DNA of 64,000 bases from Sphingobacterium sp. ML3W (GTDB lineage: Bacteria; Bacteroidota; Bacteroidia; Sphingobacteriales; Sphingobacteriaceae), in NCBI RefSeq assembly GCF_000747525.1, contig NZ_CP009278.1, forward strand, positions 992,001-1,056,000. The letters run 5' to 3'. The notes under the pieces were generated by a model. That model was given only the letters and a program-made list of their open reading frames with translations, was not told the DNA's origin and did no database searches. Below, in pieces: positions 9,354-16,837 of the stretch (positions within the stretch are counted from its first letter, which is position 1; each line of letters starts with the position of its first letter). The position numbers and the translations under genes are program-made.

Positions 9354-11036
9354 ATGTCGATACAGTTTGAAATGTTAAAAGAACAATCATCAATAATTAA
9401 GGTTATTGGGGTTGGTGGTGGTGGCGGTAATGCCGTTAACCACATGTATAAGCAAGGAATTAGTGGAGTAGATTTCATCGTGTGTAATACCGATGCTCAA
9501 GCTTTGGAATTAAGTCCGATACCTAATAAAGTTCAGTTGGGTATGAGTTTGACAGAAGGTATGGGTGCAGGTGCAGATCCTGATGTTGGTGAAAATTCAG
9601 CTATCGAGAGTATTGATGATATCAAACGTATGTTGGGTACGAATACGAAGATGCTTTTTATCACCGCAGGTATGGGAGGTGGAACAGGTACTGGAGCAAG
9701 TCCGGTATTAGCGAAAGCTGCTAAGGAATTGGGCATTTTGACTGTAGCTATAATTACTACTCCTTTTACTTTCGAAGGTAAGCGCCGACGCTCTCAAGCG
9801 GAGGAAGGCTTGGCCGAATTGCGGAAATATGTTGATTCTTATTTGGTTATTTCTAATGACCGTCTAAGAGAAATATTTGGCAATCTCACCATGACAGCAG
9901 CTTTTGCAAAAGCTGATGACATTTTGACAACAGCTGCTAAAGGTATAGCTGAGATTATAACAATCCCTGGTTATGTGAATGTCGATTTTAAGGATGTGCG
10001 TACAGTTATGAATGATAGTGGCGTAGCCATTATGGGTAATGCTGTCGCTGAAGGTGAAGATCGTGCGATTAAAGCTGTAGAAGGAGCTTTGGCTTCTCCA
10101 TTATTGAAAGATAATGAAATTGAAGGTGCTCGCTATATCTTATTGAATATTACTTCAGGTTTAAAAGAAGTAACGATGGATGAAGTGGCAATTGTGACGG
10201 ATTATATTCAGGAGAAAGCTGGACTTTCAGCTGATTTGATTTGGGGTAATTGTATCGATGAAAATTTCGGTGAAGAATTATCAGTAACAATTATTGCTAC
10301 AGGTTTTCAAACTTCTGAAGAAAGAGATATTGAACGTGAAAATACAAAGGTTACTTTGCCCTTGACAGCTGCAGAACAAGTGGCATCTTTCATTAAACCG
10401 GTGAATCAGTTTGTGCAAAAAGAGGTATCAAATACTCCTTTAGTGAATCCTGTCCAAACCAATACAGAAAACGTATCAGCTCCTAATACGACGAATGATT
10501 TATTTTCAACACCTAAGAATGTTGTTCAACAAGTCGCTGTTGAAGAAAATACAATTATACGTCATGAATTAAATTTTGAGGAAGTGATTGAAGAAGAGAC
10601 TTCTGCTCAACATAAGGGCAATGATTTCCAATTAAAAACGTCACCTTCTGTATTTCAATTTCAGATGCCAACTGTTTTTGATGATTTTTCAACAAATTCA
10701 GTTTCTCCACAAGAAGATCAAAATAGCAACTTTTCAGCCTCTGTCAATAATAGAGCTGAAATCGAGCAGGTAGAAGAAGAACAAGTTTCATTTGAGGATC
10801 AATTGGTTCGTACAAAAGAACGTATCTTGAGATTAAAGGAATTAAGTATGAAGTTGAAGTCTTCAAACGGACTTCAAGAATTAGAAAATGAGCCTGCTTA
10901 TAAAAGAAAGCAGATGTCATTGGATGATACTCCGCACTCTTCACAATCTCAAGTTTCACGATTTACGTTGTCTTTCGAAGACGGAAATACGGAGATTAGA
11001 CCAAATAACTCTTTTCTACATGACAATGTAGATTAG
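9354..11036 (+). CDS. ftsZ: Cell division protein FtsZ
   Basis: Tubulin-like GTPase forming the Z-ring. The N-terminal GVGGGGGNAVNHM, the tubulin signature GMGGGTGTGASP (about residues 105-116) and the T7 synergy loop NVDFKDVRTVMND are intact. The globular domain ends near residue 320. A long, acidic, low-complexity linker of roughly 200 residues follows, making the protein 560 aa against 383 in E. coli. The tail ends SFLHDNVD, the C-terminal peptide style of Bacteroidota FtsZ that would bind FtsA. It is last in the cluster and followed by a clear terminator. Confidence 0.98.
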   Translation: MSIQFEMLKEQSSIIKVIGVGGGGGNAVNHMYKQGISGVDFIVCNTDAQALELSPIPNKVQLGMSLTEGMGAGADPDVGENSAIESIDDIKRMLGTNTKMLFITAGMGGGTGTGASPVLAKAAKELGILTVAIITTPFTFEGKRRRSQAEEGLAELRKYVDSYLVISNDRLREIFGNLTMTAAFAKADDILTTAAKGIAEIITIPGYVNVDFKDVRTVMNDSGVAIMGNAVAEGEDRAIKAVEGALASPLLKDNEIEGARYILLNITSGLKEVTMDEVAIVTDYIQEKAGLSADLIWGNCIDENFGEELSVTIIATGFQTSEERDIERENTKVTLPLTAAEQVASFIKPVNQFVQKEVSNTPLVNPVQTNTENVSAPNTTNDLFSTPKNVVQQVAVEENTIIRHELNFEEVIEEETSAQHKGNDFQLKTSPSVFQFQMPTVFDDFSTNSVSPQEDQNSNFSASVNNRAEIEQVEEEQVSFEDQLVRTKERILRLKELSMKLKSSNGLQELENEPAYKRKQMSLDDTPHSSQSQVSRFTLSFEDGNTEIRPNNSFLHDNVD

Positions 11037-11059
11037 TTTATTTTAAGATAAATAATATG

Positions 11060-11090
11060 AAAGCTATCTCTTATGAGATGGCTTTTTTTT
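11060..11090 (+). terminator. Rho-independent terminator of the ftsZ end of the division cluster
   Basis: AAGCTATCTC pairs with GAGATGGCTT (one T-G pair) around the loop TTAT, followed by an eight-base T run. It closes the division-cluster transcript. Confidence 0.9.
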
Positions 11091-11133
11091 GTACCTTTAA
11101 ATTTGTACCCTTTATATAGAATTGCATAATATT

Positions 11134-11195
11134 TATGAAATATCCATGTAGCAGAAGCTGTCGAATGCGGAGGAATGTACTATGGGTATTTCATA
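11134..11195 (+). other. Structured leader with tiny ORFs before the isomerase gene
   Basis: The arms 11134-11147 and 11182-11195 are complementary over 14 bp with one wobble pair and enclose 34 nt. The loop contains GGAGG at 11169-11173. It precedes two very short ORFs: ATG 11175 (MYYGYFI) and ATG 11182 (MGISYDR). The structure ends 28 bp before the isomerase ATG. A leader-peptide or structure-based control is possible but is inference only. Confidence 0.3.
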
Positions 11196-11223
11196 TGATC
11201 GATAAAAAACAAGTAGTATACAT

Positions 11224-12366
11224 ATGAATAGCAAAATGAATAATCCAATATGGGTAATGAGTTCGGCATTTGACAAGCTGGATTTACCGCAATTAATCGA
11301 TAAGACAAAACAAGTAGGCGCTTCGGGTATTGACTTGTGTGTGTTTAGAAAAGATGGAACACGGCAGGATCATACTGCGACTCACCTGAATTATGAAGGG
11401 TTTACTCTTGAGGATGCAAAACATACCATTGATATTTTCAATCAGGCAAAACTGCATCTATCTTTAGGTGCATTTGAGAATATGATTGGTGGAGAGGAGA
11501 GTGAGCGTGTGAAAAATCAAAACCATTTATTGAAGTTGATTCGTATTGCCCATTTATTAGGAGGTGATGCTAATAATGTTAAGGTAGGAACTTTTGTAGG
11601 GTATAATCATGATCTTGGAAATCAAATTGATGGGTTTCAGAAAAATCTCGATGAGTATAAACGTGTTTTTGCTCCAATTATAAAATATGCGGAAGATCTG
11701 GGAGTAACTGTGTTGTATGAGAACTGTCCAATGGAAGGCTGGAGGTCATCACGATATAGCAGTACTTATAATAATTTACCTGCAGTATTGGCTGCGCGAA
11801 AATTAATGTACGAAGTGATACCAAGTAAGGCTCATGGTGAGATTTATGATCCATCACATGATGTTTGGCAGAATACCGACCCTGTAGCTGTGATAAATGC
11901 CATGGACATCAATAGGCTACACCGTATTCACATTAAGACTACACGCAATCTAAGTACACAGGCACGTGTAGATTGGGGAGGGATGTATCCAATGCAACAT
12001 GTGGATACCGAACTTGCTAGGAGGGCTAATATTGCTATACCAGCACATGATTGGGACAGACATCATTATGAAGCAATGCTTCCTGGTTTTGGTGGTTCGG
12101 ATAGCATGGATTGGAGAGCGTTTGTAGATACGCTTCAAAGTAAAAAGTTTTCGGGTGTATTTGAAATCGAAAACGAAGCTAAGAATTCAAAAGATACAGG
12201 TGTTATGTCAGCGATATTACAAGGTTTTACCACCTGTGTTAATTACTTTGCGCCCATGCTTTGGGATTTGGATGAAAAGAATGGATATGCTTATAAAGCG
12301 GAATCGGATTTGTCATTTACTACTGATAAAGATATTCCTGTGATGACTATCGATCAATTGAGATAG
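11224..12366 (+). CDS. Sugar phosphate isomerase/epimerase family TIM-barrel protein
   Basis: Cytoplasmic TIM-barrel protein of the xylose isomerase-like (AP endonuclease 2) superfamily, 380 aa, no signal peptide. Candidate metal ligands sit at strand ends in the usual order: Glu in YENCPMEGW, Asp/His in YDPSHDVWQ, His in RIHIKTTR and Glu in GVFEIENE. Members isomerise or epimerise sugars, inositols or related polyols; the substrate cannot be read from sequence. The start is ATG 11224; a second ATG at 11236 (MNNPIW) is possible. It stands alone, with its own leader, and its stop is built into a large hairpin shared with the convergent response regulator. Confidence 0.75.
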   Translation: MNSKMNNPIWVMSSAFDKLDLPQLIDKTKQVGASGIDLCVFRKDGTRQDHTATHLNYEGFTLEDAKHTIDIFNQAKLHLSLGAFENMIGGEESERVKNQNHLLKLIRIAHLLGGDANNVKVGTFVGYNHDLGNQIDGFQKNLDEYKRVFAPIIKYAEDLGVTVLYENCPMEGWRSSRYSSTYNNLPAVLAARKLMYEVIPSKAHGEIYDPSHDVWQNTDPVAVINAMDINRLHRIHIKTTRNLSTQARVDWGGMYPMQHVDTELARRANIAIPAHDWDRHHYEAMLPGFGGSDSMDWRAFVDTLQSKKFSGVFEIENEAKNSKDTGVMSAILQGFTTCVNYFAPMLWDLDEKNGYAYKAESDLSFTTDKDIPVMTIDQLR

Positions 12367-12415
12367 TGAATTTTAGAATTCACTTTGTCAGCTAATTGGC
12401 AGAGTGAATTCTAAA
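12365..12415. terminator. Long shared hairpin between convergent genes, overlapping both stop codons
   Basis: Arms 12372-12384 and 12403-12415 are perfectly complementary (13 bp). The stem continues inwards through 12385-12390 and 12397-12402 (two wobble pairs), for 19 pairs around a 6-nt loop. A second AGTGAATT copy at 12365-12372 can instead pair with 12377-12384, so two alternative folds exist. The isomerase stop (12364-12366) touches the left edge and the response-regulator stop (12392-12394) lies in the loop. No T run follows on either side, so it is an atypical terminator or an mRNA-end stabiliser. Confidence 0.55.
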
Positions 12416-13033
12416 TATTTCTATAAGTTCTGGAATATTGGATACATTTAACTTGTCGAAGATTCTACTTTTGTAGGTACTTACTGTTGAGGGGCTCAAG
12501 TCCAAAGTTGTCGACACTTCGATAATTCCATATCCTTGAATTAAGTATTTAGCAACATCAACTTCTCTATTTGAAAGCCTCGAAAGCGGGCTCAACGTAT
12601 TCATCTTCGCCTTACTTTGTGTCAATTTTTTAACGTAAAGATCTTTTACTTCGTTTGACATATATTTACCTCTTTCCTGTATCGTTAAAATGGCATTGTT
12701 TAATTCAGCCATAGCAGTGCTTTTATTGACAAACCCAGCAGCACCAGCTTCTATATAGCGTAAGGCGTAAAGCGATTCGTCATAAGAAGAGAATATTAGA
12801 ATTTTGATGTTAGGCTGCATTTCGAGAATTTCTTTCACGACGCTAATATTGTTGCCACCTGGCATATTGATATCTAGCAAAAGCAAATCGAAATCTTCTT
12901 CATTAAGCAACTGTATGACCTCTTTGTAGTCTTGTGCCTGTGTAATGGCGCACTCGGGTATACTCTCTTTTATAATGACAGATGCTCCTAATCGAACAAT
13001 ACTATGGTCGTCGGCAATTAATATTTTTTTCAT
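12392..13033 (-). CDS. NarL/FixJ-type response regulator
   Basis: DNA-binding response regulator of 213 aa. The receiver domain has the acidic pair D8/D9, the phosphoacceptor D54 in LLLLDINMPGG, a Ser at 82-83 and K104 in FVNKS. A LuxR-type helix-turn-helix follows at about residues 150-205 (LSNREVDVAKYLIQGYG, STVSTYKSRIFDKLNV). No histidine kinase is adjacent, so it is an orphan within this window. An IS4 element has inserted about 190 bp upstream of its start. Its target genes are unknown. The last codons lie inside the hairpin shared with the isomerase gene. Confidence 0.9.
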   Translation of the reverse strand: MKKILIADDHSIVRLGASVIIKESIPECAITQAQDYKEVIQLLNEEDFDLLLLDINMPGGNNISVVKEILEMQPNIKILIFSSYDESLYALRYIEAGAAGFVNKSTAMAELNNAILTIQERGKYMSNEVKDLYVKKLTQSKAKMNTLSPLSRLSNREVDVAKYLIQGYGIIEVSTTLDLSPSTVSTYKSRIFDKLNVSNIPELIEIFRIHSAN

Positions 13034-13220
13034 GATAAATATTTAGTAAATATTATTTTGCAAATTTGTTGTTTAAAAATAAATAAAAATATTGGGTTAC
13101 GGGTTGTAAAATTTGTGTAAATATAGTCAAAGATTAGTTCTCTCCTGTTTATTTTATTTCTTTGCACTTTGTGTTTTAATCAGATTGGCGATAAGGTAAT
13201 ACAAATTGCTATATTTTTAT

Positions 13221-13229
13221 ATTGATTTT
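13221..13229. repeat. Left target-site duplication of the IS4 element
   Basis: ATTGATTTT, identical to 14579-14587 on the far side of the element; 9 bp is in the range known for IS4-family insertions. Confidence 0.75.
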
Positions 13230-13257
13230 CAGTAGCGTCCTAAACGTTGAAAAAAGT

Positions 13258-13317
13258 GGCGGTGTTTTGCTATAGCAAAGTTGCTATATTTAAATCGTCA
13301 AATTTTAACACACCGCC
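13258..13317 (+). promoter_or_regulatory. Inverted repeat that could hide the transposase start
   Basis: GGCGGTGT (13258-13265) pairs with ACACCGCC (13310-13317), the bases directly before the transposase ATG at 13318. A transcript reading in from outside could fold and block ribosome access, a known way insertion sequences limit transposase made from outside promoters. The loop also holds the 14-bp palindrome TTTGCTATAGCAAA at 13266-13279. Confidence 0.45.
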
Positions 13318-14493
13318 ATGGTAAATTTAAACGTTTTTAGTCAGATTTTATCACTTATCGACCGCGAATTATTCAAGGTTTTGGTTGCTAAGCACAAGAG
13401 TGACAAACATTGTAAAGGGATCAACAGCTGGACGCATCTTGCTAGCATGTTGTTTTGCCATTTTTCTTCTGCAGATTCAGTTCGTGATATCAGTAATGGC
13501 TTACGTAGTACGACTGGTAATTTGAACCATTTAGGTGTTGGTAGAGCACCCAGCAAGTCCAATATTTCCTATATCAACAAGCACCGCACCCATGAACTCT
13601 TTAAAGATCTGTACTTTTCGCTATTAGATAAGCTATGGCAAAAGGATACCCATTTGCGCAAAGATCTAACGCAATTAAAGCGCAAGGTTTATCTGATGGA
13701 TGCCAGTATCATCCCTTTATGTTTATCTGTATTTGACTGGGCTAAATTTAGAAGCACCAAAGGTGCTGTAAAACTGCACACTGTGCTGGATTATGATGGA
13801 TGTCTTCCTGTTTTCATGCAGATTACAGACGGGAAAGTTCATGAAAGCCAGCGTGCGGGTAGCTATAGTTTTTCCAAAGGAAGCGTTGTAGTGGTGGATA
13901 GAGGTTATGTGGATTACAACTGGCTCGGGGATTTGGACAGCAGAGGTTGTTATTTTGTTACCAGGAGTAAAACTAACATGAAGTACAACGTTATCAAGTC
14001 ATACCAGAGTGAAGCACTCCTTGAAAAGGGAATCATTAAAGATGAGATCATTGAGCTTTCTGGTCCATCAGCAGATAGATACAACTCTAAACCATTACGC
14101 TTGATTCACTTTTGGGACAGCAGCACAGACAACCAGTACCACTTTCTGACAAATAATATCCAATGGAAGGCATCACTAGTAGCTAACATTTATAAACAGC
14201 GATGGCAGATCGAGATTTTCTTCAAGCATCTGAAGCAACGCTTAAAAATATCATCTTTTGTGGGTACTTCTGAAAATGCGGTCATGATCCAAATATGGAC
14301 TTCGTTGATTGGAATATTACTGCTCAAATACCTTCAGAAGAAGGCTAAATACGATTGGAATCTGTCTAACTTGGTCGGGTTTATCAGGATGAATATATTC
14401 GTGAAAATAAATATATGGCAATGGATAGATGATCCTTTTATCAGGCCACCAGTTAAGGGTAAAAATGGACAGCTACAGATATTCTCAGACTAA
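13318..14493 (+). CDS. IS4-family transposase
   Basis: DDE transposase of 391 aa. The first catalytic Asp is in YLMDASIIPL (about residue 125), the second in VVVDRGYVDYNW (about 196). The Glu is in the IS4 signature Y-2-R-3-E-6-K, seen as YKQRWQIEIFFKHLK (about 295-309). The N-terminal portion (FSQILSLIDRELF, HCKGINSWTHLASMLFCHF) resembles the DUF4372-type N terminus found on many IS4 transposases of Bacteroidota. The frame is uninterrupted, so the protein is probably functional. It fills nearly the whole element. Confidence 0.93.
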   Translation: MVNLNVFSQILSLIDRELFKVLVAKHKSDKHCKGINSWTHLASMLFCHFSSADSVRDISNGLRSTTGNLNHLGVGRAPSKSNISYINKHRTHELFKDLYFSLLDKLWQKDTHLRKDLTQLKRKVYLMDASIIPLCLSVFDWAKFRSTKGAVKLHTVLDYDGCLPVFMQITDGKVHESQRAGSYSFSKGSVVVVDRGYVDYNWLGDLDSRGCYFVTRSKTNMKYNVIKSYQSEALLEKGIIKDEIIELSGPSADRYNSKPLRLIHFWDSSTDNQYHFLTNNIQWKASLVANIYKQRWQIEIFFKHLKQRLKISSFVGTSENAVMIQIWTSLIGILLLKYLQKKAKYDWNLSNLVGFIRMNIFVKINIWQWIDDPFIRPPVKGKNGQLQIFSD

Positions 14494-14578
14494 AAAATAG
14501 GGTCAAAATTGAAATTATCTAAAAATAGATACTGTTTCAAGGGAAACACGCGCCTAAAATTTATTTAGGACGGAAGTG

Positions 14579-14587
14579 ATTGATTTT
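14579..14587. repeat. Right target-site duplication of the IS4 element
   Basis: ATTGATTTT, a perfect copy of 13221-13229, abutting the right inverted repeat. Confidence 0.75.
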
Positions 14588-14588
14588 A

Positions 14589-14618
14589 TTGAAATAACCT
14601 TATATTTAGGTAGATTAT
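14589..14618 (+). promoter_or_regulatory. Possible mscL promoter next to the IS end
   Basis: TTG at 14589-14591 is followed after 19 bp by TAGATTAT, six of eight positions matching TAnnTTTG. The upstream element starts 2 bp beyond the IS target duplication. Confidence 0.35.
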
Positions 14619-14650
14619 TACGATAATTGCAAAATTAAACAATTTATTTT

Positions 14651-15058
14651 ATGGGATTTTTGAAAGAGTTTAAAGAATTTGCTATGCGCGGTAGCGTAGT
14701 TGATTTGGCAGTCGGTGTTGTTATCGGCGGTGCATTTGGAAAAATTGTAACATCGTTGGTAGACGATATTATTATGCCTCCGATAGGATTTTTAACGGGC
14801 GGTGTTGATTTTTCGCAAATTAAGTACGTCCTTAAAGCAGCAGACGAAGTTGCAAAAAAGCCTGAAGTAGCGATTAATTTAGGGAATTTCATTAACGTTG
14901 TGATTCAATTTCTTATTGTTGCACTTTGTATTTTTATGGTGATAAAAGCCTTGAATTCGATGAAACGTAAAGAGGAAAAGGCTCCAGAAGCGGTAGTTCC
15001 TCCAACAAAAGAAGAAACACTTTTAACAGAAATCAGAGATTTACTTAAGAATAAGTAA
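14651..15058 (+). CDS. mscL: Large-conductance mechanosensitive channel MscL
   Basis: Inner-membrane pentameric channel that opens under high membrane tension and releases solutes during osmotic downshock. The N-terminal amphipathic helix [12 protein letters not shown] and first pore helix [20 protein letters not shown] are highly characteristic. A second membrane segment (about residues 78-100, [20 protein letters not shown]) and the C-terminal bundle helix ending EIRDLLKNK follow. Length 135 aa is typical. It is monocistronic, followed by a strong terminator. An IS4 copy lies 63 bp upstream. Confidence 0.97.
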   Translation: MGFLKEFKEFAMRGSVVDLAVGVVIGGAFGKIVTSLVDDIIMPPIGFLTGGVDFSQIKYVLKAADEVAKKPEVAINLGNFINVVIQFLIVALCIFMVIKALNSMKRKEEKAPEAVVPPTKEETLLTEIRDLLKNK

Positions 15059-15077
15059 GCGAATATCGTTGTACGAT

Positions 15078-15115
15078 AAACAGATAAAGAATCTAGACTC
15101 TTTATCTGTTTTTTT
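15078..15115 (+). terminator. Rho-independent terminator of mscL
   Basis: Thirteen-base arms (15078-15090 and 15099-15111; AAACAGATAAAGA with TCTTTATCTGTTT) enclose an 8-nt loop, and the T run continues through 15115. Confidence 0.92.
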
Positions 15116-15129
15116 ATGGAATATTCCAA

Positions 15130-15186
15130 TTTTTTAGAGAAGTTGTAATAATTGTTTGTAATTCTCTAAAAAATATTTTACTTTTG
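15130..15186 (+). promoter_or_regulatory. rpmH promoter with overlapping 12-bp inverted repeat
   Basis: TTTG (15155-15158), 20 bp, then TACTTTTG (15179-15186) fits the Bacteroidota promoter. TTTTTTAGAGAA (15130-15141) is perfectly inverted as TTCTCTAAAAAA (15162-15173), so the repeat spans the -33 element. Its interior holds TTGTAAT twice as a direct repeat. The arrangement suggests an operator or another control element for the rpmH-rnpA-yidD transcript. Confidence 0.55.
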
Positions 15187-15245
15187 CATTCCTCTTTAGG
15201 GAGTATTATTAATAGAATCAAAAATAATTTAGCATATTAAGCGTC

Positions 15246-15404
15246 ATGAAAAGAACATTTCAGCCATCGCAAAGAAAAAGAAGAAACAAGCACGGATTCA
15301 GAGATCGCATGAGTTCTGCAAATGGTAGAAGAATTTTAGCTTCTCGTAGAGCAAAGGGTAGAAAACGCCTTACAGTTTCTGACGAAGGTCGTCACAAAGG
15401 TTAA
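15246..15404 (+). CDS. rpmH: 50S ribosomal protein L34
   Basis: Very basic 52-residue ribosomal protein of the large subunit. It begins [19 protein letters not shown] and contains the family pattern [19 protein letters not shown]. The ATG at 15246 gives the usual L34 N terminus and TAA lies at 15402-15404. It precedes rnpA by 67 bp, the near-universal rpmH-rnpA order, and follows its own promoter. Confidence 0.97.
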   Translation: MKRTFQPSQRKRRNKHGFRDRMSSANGRRILASRRAKGRKRLTVSDEGRHKG

Positions 15405-15471
15405 TATTTTTTGCGTAGCTGGTGGCCAGGAGGCTCGTGTAATAACATGGCCGACTTTTCAGTCATCGATT

Positions 15472-15909
15472 ATGATTAAAAATACATTTAAGAAAGAAGA
15501 ACGTTTATGTAGTGTCAAGTTGATTGATACATTGTTTCATAAAGGTTCTTCTTTTGTTTGTTATCCCTATCGTGTTGTCTTTTATTCTCCAAAAGATGAT
15601 AACCACCTTGTTTTAGAAAATACAGCATCACAAGTCATCATATCGGTTTCTAAGAGGCGCTTTAAAAGAGCTGTTGATCGCAATTTGATGAAACGACGTA
15701 TGAGGGAGTGTTTTCGCTTGCAAAAAAACGTAGGTTTGACACCGTTTTTACAACAACATCACTTACCTTTGTTATTCACGATACAATATGTAGGTAAGGG
15801 CAAGTTAGCCTATGACTTTTTATATAGTCATATGGAAAAAGCGTTGATAAAGTTAAAGAATGAATGTTCTAAATTATATTTGGCAAAAGATAATCAAGCA
15901 GATTTTTAG
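15472..15909 (+). CDS. rnpA: Ribonuclease P protein component
   Basis: Small basic protein that helps RNase P RNA process the 5' ends of pre-tRNAs. It begins with the typical [20 protein letters not shown]. The RNR motif region [19 protein letters not shown] (about residues 62-80) is the clearest signature. Length 145 aa is normal for the phylum. It overlaps the yidD start by 50 bp in a different frame, a common arrangement, implying coupled translation. Confidence 0.95.
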   Translation: MIKNTFKKEERLCSVKLIDTLFHKGSSFVCYPYRVVFYSPKDDNHLVLENTASQVIISVSKRRFKRAVDRNLMKRRMRECFRLQKNVGLTPFLQQHHLPLLFTIQYVGKGKLAYDFLYSHMEKALIKLKNECSKLYLAKDNQADF

Positions 15910-16114
15910 TCTGTTATTTTTAGCGATTATTAGGATTTATCAAATTTTTATCTCTCCTTTTTTGGGAGCAAATTGTCGTTATACACCAACCTGTTCCCAA
16001 TATGGCTATCAGGCTATTCAGAAGCATGGTCCTTTTAGAGGAGGCTGGTTAACCCTTAAACGTATTCTGAGTTGTAATCCCTGGGGTGGGCATGGTCATG
16101 ATCCTGTTCCTTAA
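15860..16114 (+). CDS. yidD: Membrane protein insertion efficiency factor YidD
   Basis: Small membrane-associated protein reported to assist YidC-dependent insertion. An amphipathic N-terminal segment ([14 protein letters not shown]) is followed by the hallmark motifs [16 protein letters not shown] with paired cysteines, and [15 protein letters not shown] at the C terminus. Length 84 aa is typical. It starts inside rnpA and ends 15 bp before tsaB. yidC itself is not in the window. Confidence 0.95.
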   Translation: MNVLNYIWQKIIKQIFSLLFLAIIRIYQIFISPFLGANCRYTPTCSQYGYQAIQKHGPFRGGWLTLKRILSCNPWGGHGHDPVP

Positions 16115-16129
16115 TATCTTTACTATCAT

Positions 16130-16837
16130 ATGCATACTTATATTTTACAAATCGAGACCTCTACTTCTGTATGTTCAGTAGCTTTAGTTGAATCAGGCAA
16201 AATCTGTCAACACGAAAGTGTGGATGAACCTAATGTTCATGCAACTAAGCTCACAATCCTCATACAGGCTTTGCTAGATCGTCAAAATATAGGTTTCACG
16301 GAATTAGATGCCATTGCCGTGAGTATGGGGCCCGGCTCTTACACTGGCCTGAGGATTGGTGTTTCTACAGCTAAAGGACTTTGTTATGCTTTGGATATTC
16401 CCTTAATAGCGGTAAATACCTTATATGGAATTTACGCTGGATTTCTTGCTCATCATGCTAATGCTCAGGAATACGATCTTTATATCCCGATGCTAGATGC
16501 CAGAAGGATGGAAGTCTACTGTACTGCATTTAACAAAGAAGGATTGGTCGTTACAGCGACACAGGCACTGATTGTAGATGAAGCTAGTATGGATCACTAT
16601 TTGGCTAAATATCCTCGCATATGCCTATTCGGGCCGGGTGCAGATAAACTAGAAGCCACTTTCAAGGCAGCGAAGGGTGTAGAGGTCATTACAGGGGTTC
16701 AGACCAATGCCGTTGATATAAGTCAAATAGCTTTCGATCGATATCAAGCTAAGGAATTTGAAGATGTCGCCTACTTTGAACCTTATTATTTAAAGGATTT
16801 TGTTGCCACTACTCCAAAGAAAAGACCGGTCTTATAA
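16130..16837 (+). CDS. tsaB: tRNA threonylcarbamoyladenosine biosynthesis protein TsaB
   Basis: Non-catalytic ASKHA-fold partner of TsaD in making t6A37 of ANN-decoding tRNAs, in the cytoplasm. It begins YILQIETSTSVCSVALVE and has the characteristic MGPGSYTGLRIGVSTAKGL motif at about residues 65-83. Length 235 aa is normal. It follows yidD closely. Its stop codon shares the TTATAA palindrome with the stop of the convergent corA, with no hairpin terminator between them. Confidence 0.94.
   Translation: MHTYILQIETSTSVCSVALVESGKICQHESVDEPNVHATKLTILIQALLDRQNIGFTELDAIAVSMGPGSYTGLRIGVSTAKGLCYALDIPLIAVNTLYGIYAGFLAHHANAQEYDLYIPMLDARRMEVYCTAFNKEGLVVTATQALIVDEASMDHYLAKYPRICLFGPGADKLEATFKAAKGVEVITGVQTNAVDISQIAFDRYQAKEFEDVAYFEPYYLKDFVATTPKKRPVL

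Larger units (their letters stand above)
13230..14578 (+). mobile_element. Complete IS4-family insertion sequence, about 1.35 kb
   Basis: One transposase gene is bounded by imperfect terminal inverted repeats. The left end reads CAGTAGCGTCCTAAA. The right end, reverse-complemented, reads CACTTCCGTCCTAAA, so 12 of 15 positions match. Perfect 9-bp duplications (ATTGATTTT) flank it at 13221-13229 and 14579-14587. Intact ends, matching duplications and an undisrupted transposase suggest a recent, possibly still active insertion. It sits between the orphan response regulator and mscL, and its right end comes within a few bases of the predicted mscL promoter. The specific IS name was not determined. 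Confidence 0.85.
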
